DNA of 64,000 nucleotides from Myxococcales bacterium. Its GTDB lineage: Bacteria > Myxococcota_A > Polyangia > Palsa-1104 > JAEUJZ01. Position numbers and translations under genes: made by a program. The notes below the pieces were generated by a model. That model did no database searches, was not told the origin of the DNA, and saw nothing but the letters and a program-made list of their open reading frames with translations. Below are positions 8,185 through 15,406 of this stretch, piece after piece. The stretch covers positions 1 through 64,000 of the forward strand of contig JAEUJZ010000144.1 of the NCBI GenBank assembly GCA_016794505.1. The letters run 5' to 3'. How positions within the stretch are numbered: position 1 is the first letter of the stretch; every line of letters starts with the position of its first letter.

Positions 8185-8833
8185 GGTCCATGCCTCGTTC
8201 CTGTTTATCGAGCAATTCCTGAAGCTGAGCGCGTCCGCGTTCCAGCCGCTTGCGAAGCGCCGCCGGCTGGATGCCCAAGATCCGCGCAGCCTGATCCTGT
8301 TCGAGCTCGTCGATGCAGACCAGCAAGAGGACCTCGCGCAAAGGGGGCGATAGGGCCTGCAGGGCCTGCTCAAGCTGCGTCACAGCTTGCCGCTGCGAGG
8401 CTTGGTGGTGTGGGCTGGGAACGCGCTCGTCTGCCTCGTTCTGGCCCCCCCCAAACCACGAGCGCAGGCGGTCCAGTCGAAACAGTGCCGTCCGTCGCTG
8501 GCTGAGATAGCGATTCCGCGCCACCGTATACAGCCACGGCGCAAACCGTGTCTCTTCGGGCAAGCGCGCCGCATGACGCGCTAGCTGCACAAAGGTGTCT
8601 TGCAGCAAGTCATCCGCAAGATCCCGTCTGCCCGACAAGCGCAGCACGAACGAATAGATGCGCACGCGATAGCGTTCATAGACGGCCTGAAAGGCCTTGG
8701 GGTCGCCCAGCCGAAGCTGAGCCAGCCACTCGGCCTCTTGTGCTGCATCGCGCTCGGCCGCGCTGGCTTTGTCGGCAGAGGATCTCGCGTCCACGTCACC
8801 ATCAACCCGCGAAGGGCTCACGTGTGACAACAC
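8168..8833 (-). CDS. ECF-type RNA polymerase sigma factor
   Basis: 221 residues. Region 2 (about 45-110) has VYERYRVRIYSFVLRLSG, DLADDLLQDTFVQLAR and FAPWLYTVARNRY. Region 4 (about 150-205) has LSPPLREVLLLVCIDELEQDQAARILGIQPAALRKRLERGRAQL. These give the sigma-70 ECF fold, which directs RNA polymerase to its own promoters. The usual start would be a GTG at 8833, with an AT-rich promoter-like stretch and an inverted repeat just upstream. It is coupled to the small membrane protein behind it, the arrangement expected for a sigma/anti-sigma pair. Confidence 0.88.
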   Translation of the reverse strand: MLSHVSPSRVDGDVDARSSADKASAAERDAAQEAEWLAQLRLGDPKAFQAVYERYRVRIYSFVLRLSGRRDLADDLLQDTFVQLARHAARLPEETRFAPWLYTVARNRYLSQRRTALFRLDRLRSWFGGGQNEADERVPSPHHQASQRQAVTQLEQALQALSPPLREVLLLVCIDELEQDQAARILGIQPAALRKRLERGRAQLQELLDKQERGMDHGPAD

Positions 8834-8856
8834 ATTTATTTTGGCGCGCTGTCACA
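8823..8856. promoter_or_regulatory. inverted repeat around the ECF sigma promoter
   Basis: TGTGACA (8823-8829) and TGTCACA (8850-8856) are perfect inverted copies separated by 20 bases. The AT-rich core between them (ACACATTTATTTT) lies where the sigma gene promoter should be. This layout suggests an operator or a self-recognised element; the binding protein is not known. Confidence 0.35.
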
Positions 8857-8938
8857 AGCCGCGGACTCGCGAGTTGTGCTGTTCAAAGTCCATGGCGGTG
8901 CAACCAAGACCGCCGCTCATCCAAGGAAGGAGACGTCC

Positions 8939-9307
8939 ATGCTGCTCAAGCTCATGCACGAGGGTGGTTTTCCGATGTGGTTCATCGTGTTGTTCGGTGG
9001 ATCGGCCCTGGTCTCGGCGGTGCTGTACGCAAAGACGCTCAGCCCACGATACGCGGCGCTGGCACGCGGCCTTGCCCTGTCGACGCTGATGGCCACGCTG
9101 GCGGGCACGGCAGCGGCGCTTGGGGCCACCTTCGCTGCCCTGGCGGGTGACCGCTTTCCCGAGCTCAACATCCTCAAGCCCGATGGCCCGCAGGTGCTGC
9201 TTAAAGGCCTGGCCGAATCGATGTCGCCAAGCATCATGGGCTTTGCCTTGCTGGCGCTCGTCGGACTGTTCTATGGCGTCGGCAGCTTTCGCCGGGGACA
9301 CGAATAG
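8939..9307 (+). CDS. MotA/TolQ/ExbB-like small membrane protein
   Basis: 122 residues from the ATG at 8939, chosen because AAGGAAGGAG lies just upstream; a start at 8876 would add an unsupported leader. Three hydrophobic segments are visible (about 12-30, 38-62 and 95-115). The opening HEGGFPMWFIV and the late 'GLAESMSPSIMGFALLALVGLFYGVG' resemble the first and last helices of the MotA/TolQ/ExbB proton-channel family. The protein is much shorter than those (about 220-250) and no ExbD/TolR partner is adjacent, so a full proton channel is doubtful. Confidence 0.5.
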   Translation: MLLKLMHEGGFPMWFIVLFGGSALVSAVLYAKTLSPRYAALARGLALSTLMATLAGTAAALGATFAALAGDRFPELNILKPDGPQVLLKGLAESMSPSIMGFALLALVGLFYGVGSFRRGHE

Positions 9308-9319
9308 GCCCAGCGCCCG

Positions 9320-9757
9320 CTAGGGCTGCCGCGAGAGCCGCGCTGCCGCGAGAAGCTCATTGAACGCGTCTTGAAAGCGCCCGGTACGAGCCCGCAGCCG
9401 GGCGATGCGATCGTGCAGATCCGCGCTGTCCGCAGCCGTCGTCGCGCTTGTCTCAGAAAACGCCTGCTCGGCGGCCAAGAAATCCCCGGCAGAAACCAGC
9501 GCATCCCCCAGCGCCCGCAGAAGCTGCGCACGCCCGGCACCCTGCTGGTTGTAGTGCAGTCCGGCGCGCAGCGTCTGCACTGCACGCGGTGGATCTTTTA
9601 GGCGCAGCAGGGCCGCAGCATACGCGACGCGCGCCTCGTAGTAGCCTGGGACCAGCTGCAGCGCCGCCTGCAAGTCCTGGCAGGCATCGTCGAGTTCATT
9701 GCGGCGCAGCTCATCCAAGGCCCGCAGATAGTAACGACGAGCAACCAGCGCGCTCAT
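9320..9757 (-). CDS. tetratricopeptide-repeat protein
   Basis: 145 residues, nearly all helical. TPR-like pairs include YYLRALDELRRNELDDACQD, ALQLVPGYYEARVAYAAALLRL, 'LLRALGDALVSAGDFLAAEQ' and RTGRFQDAFNELLAA. No signal peptide, so probably a cytoplasmic scaffold. The start codon overlaps the stop of the upstream Pro/Ala-tailed protein (TGATG), so the two are coupled. It is the last gene of the run that begins with DUF4157. Confidence 0.7.
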   Translation of the reverse strand: MSALVARRYYLRALDELRRNELDDACQDLQAALQLVPGYYEARVAYAAALLRLKDPPRAVQTLRAGLHYNQQGAGRAQLLRALGDALVSAGDFLAAEQAFSETSATTAADSADLHDRIARLRARTGRFQDAFNELLAAARLSRQP

Positions 9758-10455
9758 CAGTCGATCTCCAGCAGACCAAAGCGACCACCGCCGCTGGTTC
9801 CAGTTGGCTCAGGGGGGCGCTCGGGCTTGGCAGGACCTGGGGGCGACGCGGCCGGAGGCGAAGCAGCCGCTGGGCTCGGCGAGGCGGCCGGAGCAGCCAC
9901 AGGAGACACAGGTGCCGCAGGTCGCGCATTCGCCGAGCTTGGCGCGCTGGTCGCACGCACCGAACCGGGGCGGGGCTCAGGCCGGCTCGACGCAGACTGA
10001 GTCACCGATGCCGCGGGAGACGGCGGCATGACGACCTCGCGGACTTCCACGCCAGGGGCCCGAGGTGGCGGTGCCGTCGGATTCGCAGCCGGACTCGCAG
10101 CCGGCGCCACCGAGACCTGCAGGTGCGAGGAAGCATCTCCCCGCGCTGCGGGCAGCTCGACGGGAACCGAGCGACCGTCGACGCGCACGTGAACCCGACC
10201 GCCTTGTACCTCGAAGAGCTGCAGCTCGGGCAGATCCAAGCGCAGCTGAAGCCGCTCGATCACCTGCGCAAAGGACAAGCCATGCAGCTCATCCGCAACC
10301 GACACCACGGCGGCCGACGACGACAGAGCGGCCCCCTCCAGCACATAAGTACGAAAGACATGCACCAAGATGTCGATCAGCTGCTCTCGCTCGTATCGGC
10401 TGAGTGCATCCTGGATCTCTCGGGTCTGACGGCGTAGGTCGTGGCGATCGCTCAT
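9757..10455 (-). CDS. unknown protein with helical head and Pro/Ala/Ser-rich tail
   Basis: 232 residues. Residues 1-100 are predicted to fold: helices (LRRQTREIQDALSRYEREQLIDILVHVFRTYVL, HGLSFAQVIERLQ) and a short beta part (LFEVQGGRVHVRVDGRSVPVEL). From about 110 onward the chain is a Pro/Ala/Ser/Arg linker ending in GGGRFGLLEID. I do not recognise the head domain. It is coupled to the TPR gene behind it and lies 78 bases after the pentapeptide gene. The conserved last residues after a long linker suggest a docking peptide (inference). Confidence 0.6.
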   Translation of the reverse strand: MSDRHDLRRQTREIQDALSRYEREQLIDILVHVFRTYVLEGAALSSSAAVVSVADELHGLSFAQVIERLQLRLDLPELQLFEVQGGRVHVRVDGRSVPVELPAARGDASSHLQVSVAPAASPAANPTAPPPRAPGVEVREVVMPPSPAASVTQSASSRPEPRPGSVRATSAPSSANARPAAPVSPVAAPAASPSPAAASPPAASPPGPAKPERPPEPTGTSGGGRFGLLEID

Positions 10456-10533
10456 GAAGGTTCTCGCAGAAAATCCGTGTGATGTTCGTGGGTTCCAGAC
10501 TGGCGCGAGAGCGCCGCAATACGTGTCACCTTG

Positions 10534-11208
10534 CTAGCCCTTAGCCGTCGAGGACCAAGCGCTCGGAAGATCCGCGCTTTGCAGCGTGCAGGACACGACA
10601 GCGGCGTGCTCGGTCTGAGCATCGCGCAAGAGGGCGGCCTGGAAGTTGTTCTTGACCAGCAGCGATTCGCGCAGGTCGGCGCGCAGCAAGCAGGCTCCGG
10701 GGAAGTCGCAGTCGATCACGACCGCAGACGAAAGCTGAGCACGCGTCAGCTCGGTGGCCCCTCGCTCGACGGAAAATCGACAGCGAATCAGCACAGCGTG
10801 ACGCAGCTTTAAGCCGTACGCGCGATTGGGAAGAAACGTGCAGCTGCCCAGATACGCGTGGTCAAAGACGGCATTGTCCATGTCGCAGCGCGCAAACTGC
10901 ACATCTTCGAGCAGAGCGTGATGCAGATCACACTCGGTCAGGTTGCTGTCATTAAGCTGCGTTCGTTTCAGCAGTCCGCGATCGATCGCCGTGCCCCGCA
11001 GATCCACACGATTGAACGTGGCTCGTGACAGGTTGGCGCCCGTCAGCGTCATGTTGTCCATGTCGCATGAATCGAAGGTGCAGTCGGTGAAATCCGCGCC
11101 GATCAGCTGCATTCCCGAGAGCCGCAGGCGACGAAACGTGCAGCCGCGCAGCTCACGGTCACGAAACTTGATCAGAAGAAGCTCCTTGCTCTCGACGATT
11201 TCAGACAT
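10534..11208 (-). CDS. pentapeptide-repeat protein
   Basis: 224 residues. A(D/N)Lxx-type five-residue repeats run through most of the chain (GADFTDCTFDSCDMDNMTL, GANLSRATFNRVDLRG, ECDLHHALLEDVQFARCDM, ADLRESLLVKNNFQAALL), with a helical interruption near 130-150. These repeats form a right-handed square beta-helix. Some members mimic DNA and protect gyrase, while others are secretion-system adaptors or effectors. It lies 6 bases after the DUF4157 gene and so is almost surely co-transcribed. No signal peptide. Confidence 0.85.
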   Translation of the reverse strand: MSEIVESKELLLIKFRDRELRGCTFRRLRLSGMQLIGADFTDCTFDSCDMDNMTLTGANLSRATFNRVDLRGTAIDRGLLKRTQLNDSNLTECDLHHALLEDVQFARCDMDNAVFDHAYLGSCTFLPNRAYGLKLRHAVLIRCRFSVERGATELTRAQLSSAVVIDCDFPGACLLRADLRESLLVKNNFQAALLRDAQTEHAAVVSCTLQSADLPSAWSSTAKG

Positions 11209-11214
11209 AGAGGC

Positions 11215-11892
11215 CTAGGTGGCTTGCGTGTTGGATTGGATGTTGGGCGAGCCGTCGCGAATCTCGCTCGACTCTTCTTCGTTCTTCATCTTTTGTCGGG
11301 CGATCTTCCGCACTTCGTGCCAGATCTTTTTCTCGGCCAACGCCGCGCGCTTCGTCGACTCGTCCGCGAGGTTGCGCCCCTGCTCTTCGGCCTTGGTCAG
11401 CGCTTGTACGCCGTATGCTTCCTGCTCGATATCACTGTGCTCTGCGCCCTCGCCCGAGTGAGCGAAGTGCAGACCACGCTGCTGCTGCTGCACGTGCGTA
11501 AGCTCGTGGGCCAAAAGCGCCGCGCCTTCGGCACTTTGGAAGTTGGACTGCCACCCCTCGCGGACCAAGATCAGCTCGGTTCCACCGACGGTGACCGCGT
11601 CTGCTCGATAGCGGCTGGTGATCTCTTCCGCGAGCGGTCCACGGACGATGCGCACACTGCTGAAGTCGCCGCCCAGGCGCCTTTCCATTCGAGCTCTGGT
11701 GTGCAGATCCAGCGCTTCGCCTCGTCCGGCGTCGCGCATGATGTGACGAGACAGCGTCGCGGGGTCGTACTTGAGCGCGATCTCTTTGTCGAGCTTGAAG
11801 CTCGCCTCGTCTTCGGGAGCTGGCGTCGGCGTCTGCCGCCCTGGAGCCCGCTGCGTACGCCCCTCTCCGCGCGGTTCACTTGCGTCTGACAT
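11215..11892 (-). CDS. DUF4157 (eCIS-core-type) putative metallopeptidase
   Basis: 225 residues from the ATG at 11892, which has a GGGAGAAAA ribosome site; a longer in-frame start at 12054 has no support. A charged Pro-rich N-terminus leads into the DUF4157 domain (about 62-140): LDLHTRARMERRLGGDFSSVRI, then the zinc-protease motif HELTH (H129, E130, H133). The tail is Lys/Glu-rich and helical. DUF4157 proteins are widely associated with extracellular contractile injection systems as cargo or cargo-processing domains. No sheath, tube or baseplate gene lies in this window, so it is either an orphan cargo or belongs to an injection locus elsewhere. First gene of a four-gene run. Confidence 0.82.
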   Translation of the reverse strand: MSDASEPRGEGRTQRAPGRQTPTPAPEDEASFKLDKEIALKYDPATLSRHIMRDAGRGEALDLHTRARMERRLGGDFSSVRIVRGPLAEEITSRYRADAVTVGGTELILVREGWQSNFQSAEGAALLAHELTHVQQQQRGLHFAHSGEGAEHSDIEQEAYGVQALTKAEEQGRNLADESTKRAALAEKKIWHEVRKIARQKMKNEEESSEIRDGSPNIQSNTQAT

Positions 11893-12042
11893 CGTCTTTT
11901 CTCCCGCGATGATCTTATCGCTAAGCAGAGGTATCGGGAAAGCGATGTCTGCGGTTTCTCTTCGGCGGATACAAGCGCCCGATGTCAGGGACGCTGTCAT
12001 ACGGGCCCACGCCAGGCGCAGCGAATGCGCAAGCGCTTCGTC

Positions 12043-12048
12043 TATACT
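12043..12048 (+). promoter_or_regulatory. -10 element giving a near-leaderless mRNA
   Basis: TATACT with only 8 bases between it and the ATG at 12057. Transcription starting 6-7 bases below the box would leave a leader of 1-2 bases and no ribosome site. Confidence 0.45.
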
Positions 12049-12056
12049 GACCAATT

Positions 12057-13346
12057 ATGACGCTTCATAGGCCTTGTGTAGGCGCCTTGCTGATTGGGCT
12101 TGTCACCATCGCCAACCCGCTTTCTGGGTATGCGGCCGAGACGCGATTCCCACCGCTGCGACCGGTCAAAAGCGCCGACGGTGCTGCGGCAGGTTCGAGC
12201 ACGACATCGACGCCGCCCACCCCTGCAAGCGCACCGAGCAGCCCTGCGTCTGCCGCATCATCTGCCGCACCGACTGCAGATGCCCGCTGGTGCGGTGTAG
12301 AGATGGCAAAGCCTGCCGCGGAGCCGCCGGTTCCCTGCAAGCATCCTGGTCTGCCCTGCGGCCCAACGAGCGCGGACCAGATCGGCCGCGGCAACGGCGA
12401 GGTAGGCGAAGACCTCGATGGAGACGGCAGCCCTGACCTGACGCTGGCCGGACGTCGCGAAGTCCCCAAGCCCGAGGTGTACGCAGCGATCTATCGAAGC
12501 ACCGAGCCAGGATTCGTGCTGGCCGATTACCAGGCCGTTCCGCCTCGCGCCGAGCCGACTATGGCCACCGTCGTCCTGGCTGCTCCCGGCAGTGCGCCAC
12601 TTCTGCGCGACGGCTACGACATCGTCGAGTCAGGCGGACGCACCCACAGCATTGCCAGGCTGCGGCGCTTTGATGGTCAGCGCTTCCGCACCCTGCTTTC
12701 GTTCTGCGCTCATCGCGCCGAGCCCGTTGCCGGACGCGTGCGCGAGGGACACAACCGCGTAGAAATCGTCGACATCGACAAAGACGGCCAGAAAGATGTC
12801 GTCATCCATGGCCTCGTCGCACCTGTGGCCTTTCGTTTCGGCGAGGGGGGCCTGTCGCTTGTCCACGATGCCGGTTTGTCCCAGCTCTATCGTGAAAACA
12901 GCCCCGAGATGCAGCGGGTCAAGACGCTTCGCGCCGAGGCAGCCAAGCTGATCGCAGCCGGCCAGCTACGCCGGGCCAGCGAGGTCCTTTCGAGAGCGCA
13001 GTCGGCCCAGCCGTATGACCTCGACTTGATCCTGGACCTGGCCGCTCTGCAGATTCGGACGGCACAAGAGGACAAGGCCCTGGCACTGCTTTCGCGAGCT
13101 CGATTCCAGGATCCCGAGCGGGCTGCGATCTATTGCGCGCAAGCCCGTGCGCATCGAGCGCTGCGCGAGCCCGTATCAGAGCGAACGGCCCTGCGCGCGT
13201 GCTTGGATCACCACCCGGACGACGATCTGCGCAGCGAAGCCGAAGGCCGCTTGCGCGTCCTTGCGGACCCCAACGCGCCACCGAGCCCCGCAGGCAACGA
13301 AGCCGTCACGCCCGCGCCACAGCCGATCGACCTACCAATTGATTGA
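12057..13346 (+). CDS. secreted protein with Asp-rich loops and C-terminal TPR
   Basis: 429 residues. A signal peptide (cleavage near AGYAA, about 24-27) is followed by a Pro/Ser/Thr/Ala linker. The central domain has Asp-rich calcium-binding-like loops DLDGDGSPD (about 121-129) and DIDKDGQKD, as in FG-GAP/VCBS-type secreted proteins. It also has paired cysteines (CGVEM...CKHPGLPC). The C-terminal third is helical TPR-like (AAKLIAAGQLRRASEVLSRA, LQIRTAQEDKALALLSRA). Probably periplasmic or exported; function unknown. Its likely promoter leaves almost no leader. A similar Asp-loop protein occurs at 54908-55573. Confidence 0.6.
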   Translation: MTLHRPCVGALLIGLVTIANPLSGYAAETRFPPLRPVKSADGAAAGSSTTSTPPTPASAPSSPASAASSAAPTADARWCGVEMAKPAAEPPVPCKHPGLPCGPTSADQIGRGNGEVGEDLDGDGSPDLTLAGRREVPKPEVYAAIYRSTEPGFVLADYQAVPPRAEPTMATVVLAAPGSAPLLRDGYDIVESGGRTHSIARLRRFDGQRFRTLLSFCAHRAEPVAGRVREGHNRVEIVDIDKDGQKDVVIHGLVAPVAFRFGEGGLSLVHDAGLSQLYRENSPEMQRVKTLRAEAAKLIAAGQLRRASEVLSRAQSAQPYDLDLILDLAALQIRTAQEDKALALLSRARFQDPERAAIYCAQARAHRALREPVSERTALRACLDHHPDDDLRSEAEGRLRVLADPNAPPSPAGNEAVTPAPQPIDLPID

Positions 13347-13347
13347 G

Positions 13348-13367
13348 TATTCGTATTTTTGAATACA
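13348..13367 (+). terminator. AT-rich hairpin after the Asp-loop/TPR gene
   Basis: GTATTC and GAATAC pair across an 8-base T-rich loop directly after the stop codon. The stem is weak and AT-only for the most part, so terminator function is uncertain. It opens a 217-base AT-rich intergenic stretch that also carries TATAGT and TATACA boxes ahead of the next gene. Confidence 0.25.
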
Positions 13368-13563
13368 TAAAATCCACAATTCACAGCAAATCTAGGCGCC
13401 GGATGCCCGACCCTGCGGCTCGTTGGGTTGTCATTCCTACAGCTTCTCAGGCGTCAGCACTCGACAGCACATGTGAAAAAACGGAGCCCTGCGAAGTCAC
13501 TTTCAGCAACTCAAAGTATCGTTTCATCAACGGTTTGATTTATAGTATTGCTCTATACACTGA

Positions 13564-15405
13564 ATGCGGTTTGCCTGCGAGCAGTGCCAGACGAAGTATT
13601 CGATCCCCGACGAACGCGTTCGGGGAAAGATCCTCAAGATCCGCTGCAAGACCTGCGGCTGCCTGATCTCTGTTAGTGAGGCAGGCGCACGCACGTCTCG
13701 CGTCGGAGAACCTGCAGCCGATCCCGGTCAGTCGACCGCCGGCCTAGACCTGCGCGATCAGCTAGCCAGCGAGGGCGGCGGCGGCGGCGGCGACGCCACG
13801 ATGATCGGCGGCATGGCCGACTTCTTCGGCAAGCTGCCCGGCACCGAGCCGCCTGCCAGCGATGACTGGCACCTGTCGATCGACGGCAACCAAGAAGGGC
13901 CGTTTCCGCTGAGCAACCTCGCGCAGCGAATCATGGAGCAGGCCGGGACCTCGGCCGAGCTCTATGTCTGGCACGAGGGTTTCGACGGCTGGAAGCTGCC
14001 CGACTCGATCCCCGAGGTGCAGAACGCGGTCAGCAAGGCGCGCGGTGGACAGAAGCCGGCCGCCAAGGAACCCACGGAAAAAGGCGCTGGATACACCGCG
14101 GGCAAAGACAGCGGCAAAGCACTGGCCAAGGACAGCGCCAAGGTCGGAGCCAAAGCCGGCGCCAAAGCATCGGCCAAGGAAGCGGCCAAGCCGGCCGTGA
14201 AGTCACCGGCCAAGCCCATCGCTGCAGCAGCTAGCAGCGAAGATGCCGGGGACGCGACTCAGATCGGCTCGCTGGACATCCCAAGCGCTCCTGCGCGTCC
14301 CGCCAGCAAGGGAGGCGGCGACGATGACGATGTGCAAGACGCGTCGTTGCTGATGCTGGGGGATGATGCGTTTGACGCACTGCTAGAAAAGAGCAGCGGG
14401 GCCAAGGCCGCCCAAAAGCCGGGCGCCAAGCCCACGGCAAAACCGACGCCTCCTTCGCCTGGTCCGAAGCCGGCGCCCCCCGCGTTCAAGCCACCACCTG
14501 CCCTCTCGCGAACCCTGCCGCTCGGCTCCCAGTTGGTGCCCCCTTCTGCGAAGGCCCCCGCCGCGACTCCGAGCGCAAAGCCCGAAGCTCCGGCTCCAGC
14601 CCCGGCCGCGCAACCGACGCCCGCTGCACCCAAAGTAGAGCTGGCTCCCGCTCCGCCCGCGGTGGCCTTGGCGCCTAGTACACCCGCTGTATCCGTGAAC
14701 CAGGCTCCGTCTCCTCCGGCCCCTCAGGCCGTGGCTCCTCAGGCTCCAGAGCCGGCTCCAGCCCCGGCCCCGGCATCGGCCAGCGCCTTTGCAGATCTGT
14801 CTCTGACACCTCCCCCGGCCTCGGCTGCGTTCGGCGTCGTATCCGGAGGCGATCTCGGGGCAGACCACGGCTCGTCCGGGGAAAACAGGCGCAAATCAAA
14901 AGCCTGGGTGTTTGTCCTTTTGGCCGTCCTCGCTGCGACGGGCGGCGGCGGATACTGGCTCGTGCAGCGCTCGCAGACCACCAAGCCCTCTGGGCGGGCG
15001 GGTGCTATCGCCGACGCTGGCAGCGATGCGGGGACCGCAAGCGACGGCGGCAGTCAGGCCGCAGGCTCAGGGAAGACCGAAGAGCCCACGACGCCCAAGC
15101 CAGGCGACGTCGGCGAGCTACCGATGTCGGTGCTGGAAGACTTGCTGAAGTCTGGGCACAGCGCACTCGACAAGTGTTACGCCAAGGCTCTCAAGAAGAA
15201 CGCCGACCTAGCGGGTGCCAAGCTCAAAGCCATCGTCGACGTAGCGGACAAAGGCAAGGCGAGCAGCGTCGAGCTGAGTGGCCCCGAAAGCGACGGCAAG
15301 CTGGGCAAGTGCGTGCAGAAGGCGCTGAAAAAGTGGAAGTACCCACGCCAGAAGGATGACTACAAGACCACCTTCACTCTGACGGTGAAGGCCAAGGGCG
15401 AGTAG
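13564..15405 (+). CDS. AgmX/GltJ-like zinc-ribbon, GYF, TonB-C protein
   Basis: 613 residues. The N-terminal MJ0042-type zinc ribbon has C5/C8 and C28/C31. A GYF-like domain follows (about 100-155: DDWHLSIDGNQEGPFPLSNL...LYVWHEGFDGWKLP). Then comes an Ala/Lys-rich repeat stretch (about 160-225), a long Pro/Ala linker, one transmembrane helix (about 446-466), and an AgmX/PglI or TonB-C-like domain (about 520-613: LEDLLKSGHSALDKCYAKALKK...CVQKALKKWKYP). The order matches the gliding-motility protein GltJ/AgmX of Myxococcus, where the zinc and GYF domains face the cytoplasm and the TonB-C part the periplasm. No other motility genes are nearby, so a role in general envelope energy transfer to the adjacent TonB receptor is an alternative. 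Confidence 0.72.
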   Translation: MRFACEQCQTKYSIPDERVRGKILKIRCKTCGCLISVSEAGARTSRVGEPAADPGQSTAGLDLRDQLASEGGGGGGDATMIGGMADFFGKLPGTEPPASDDWHLSIDGNQEGPFPLSNLAQRIMEQAGTSAELYVWHEGFDGWKLPDSIPEVQNAVSKARGGQKPAAKEPTEKGAGYTAGKDSGKALAKDSAKVGAKAGAKASAKEAAKPAVKSPAKPIAAAASSEDAGDATQIGSLDIPSAPARPASKGGGDDDDVQDASLLMLGDDAFDALLEKSSGAKAAQKPGAKPTAKPTPPSPGPKPAPPAFKPPPALSRTLPLGSQLVPPSAKAPAATPSAKPEAPAPAPAAQPTPAAPKVELAPAPPAVALAPSTPAVSVNQAPSPPAPQAVAPQAPEPAPAPAPASASAFADLSLTPPPASAAFGVVSGGDLGADHGSSGENRRKSKAWVFVLLAVLAATGGGGYWLVQRSQTTKPSGRAGAIADAGSDAGTASDGGSQAAGSGKTEEPTTPKPGDVGELPMSVLEDLLKSGHSALDKCYAKALKKNADLAGAKLKAIVDVADKGKASSVELSGPESDGKLGKCVQKALKKWKYPRQKDDYKTTFTLTVKAKGE

Positions 15406-15406
15406 C

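Noticed and set aside
9448..10437. Long plus-strand open frame opposite the Pro/Ala-tailed protein gene
   Set aside because: Arg/His/Pro-rich shadow of the GC-rich minus-strand genes; no ribosome site or recognisable domain.
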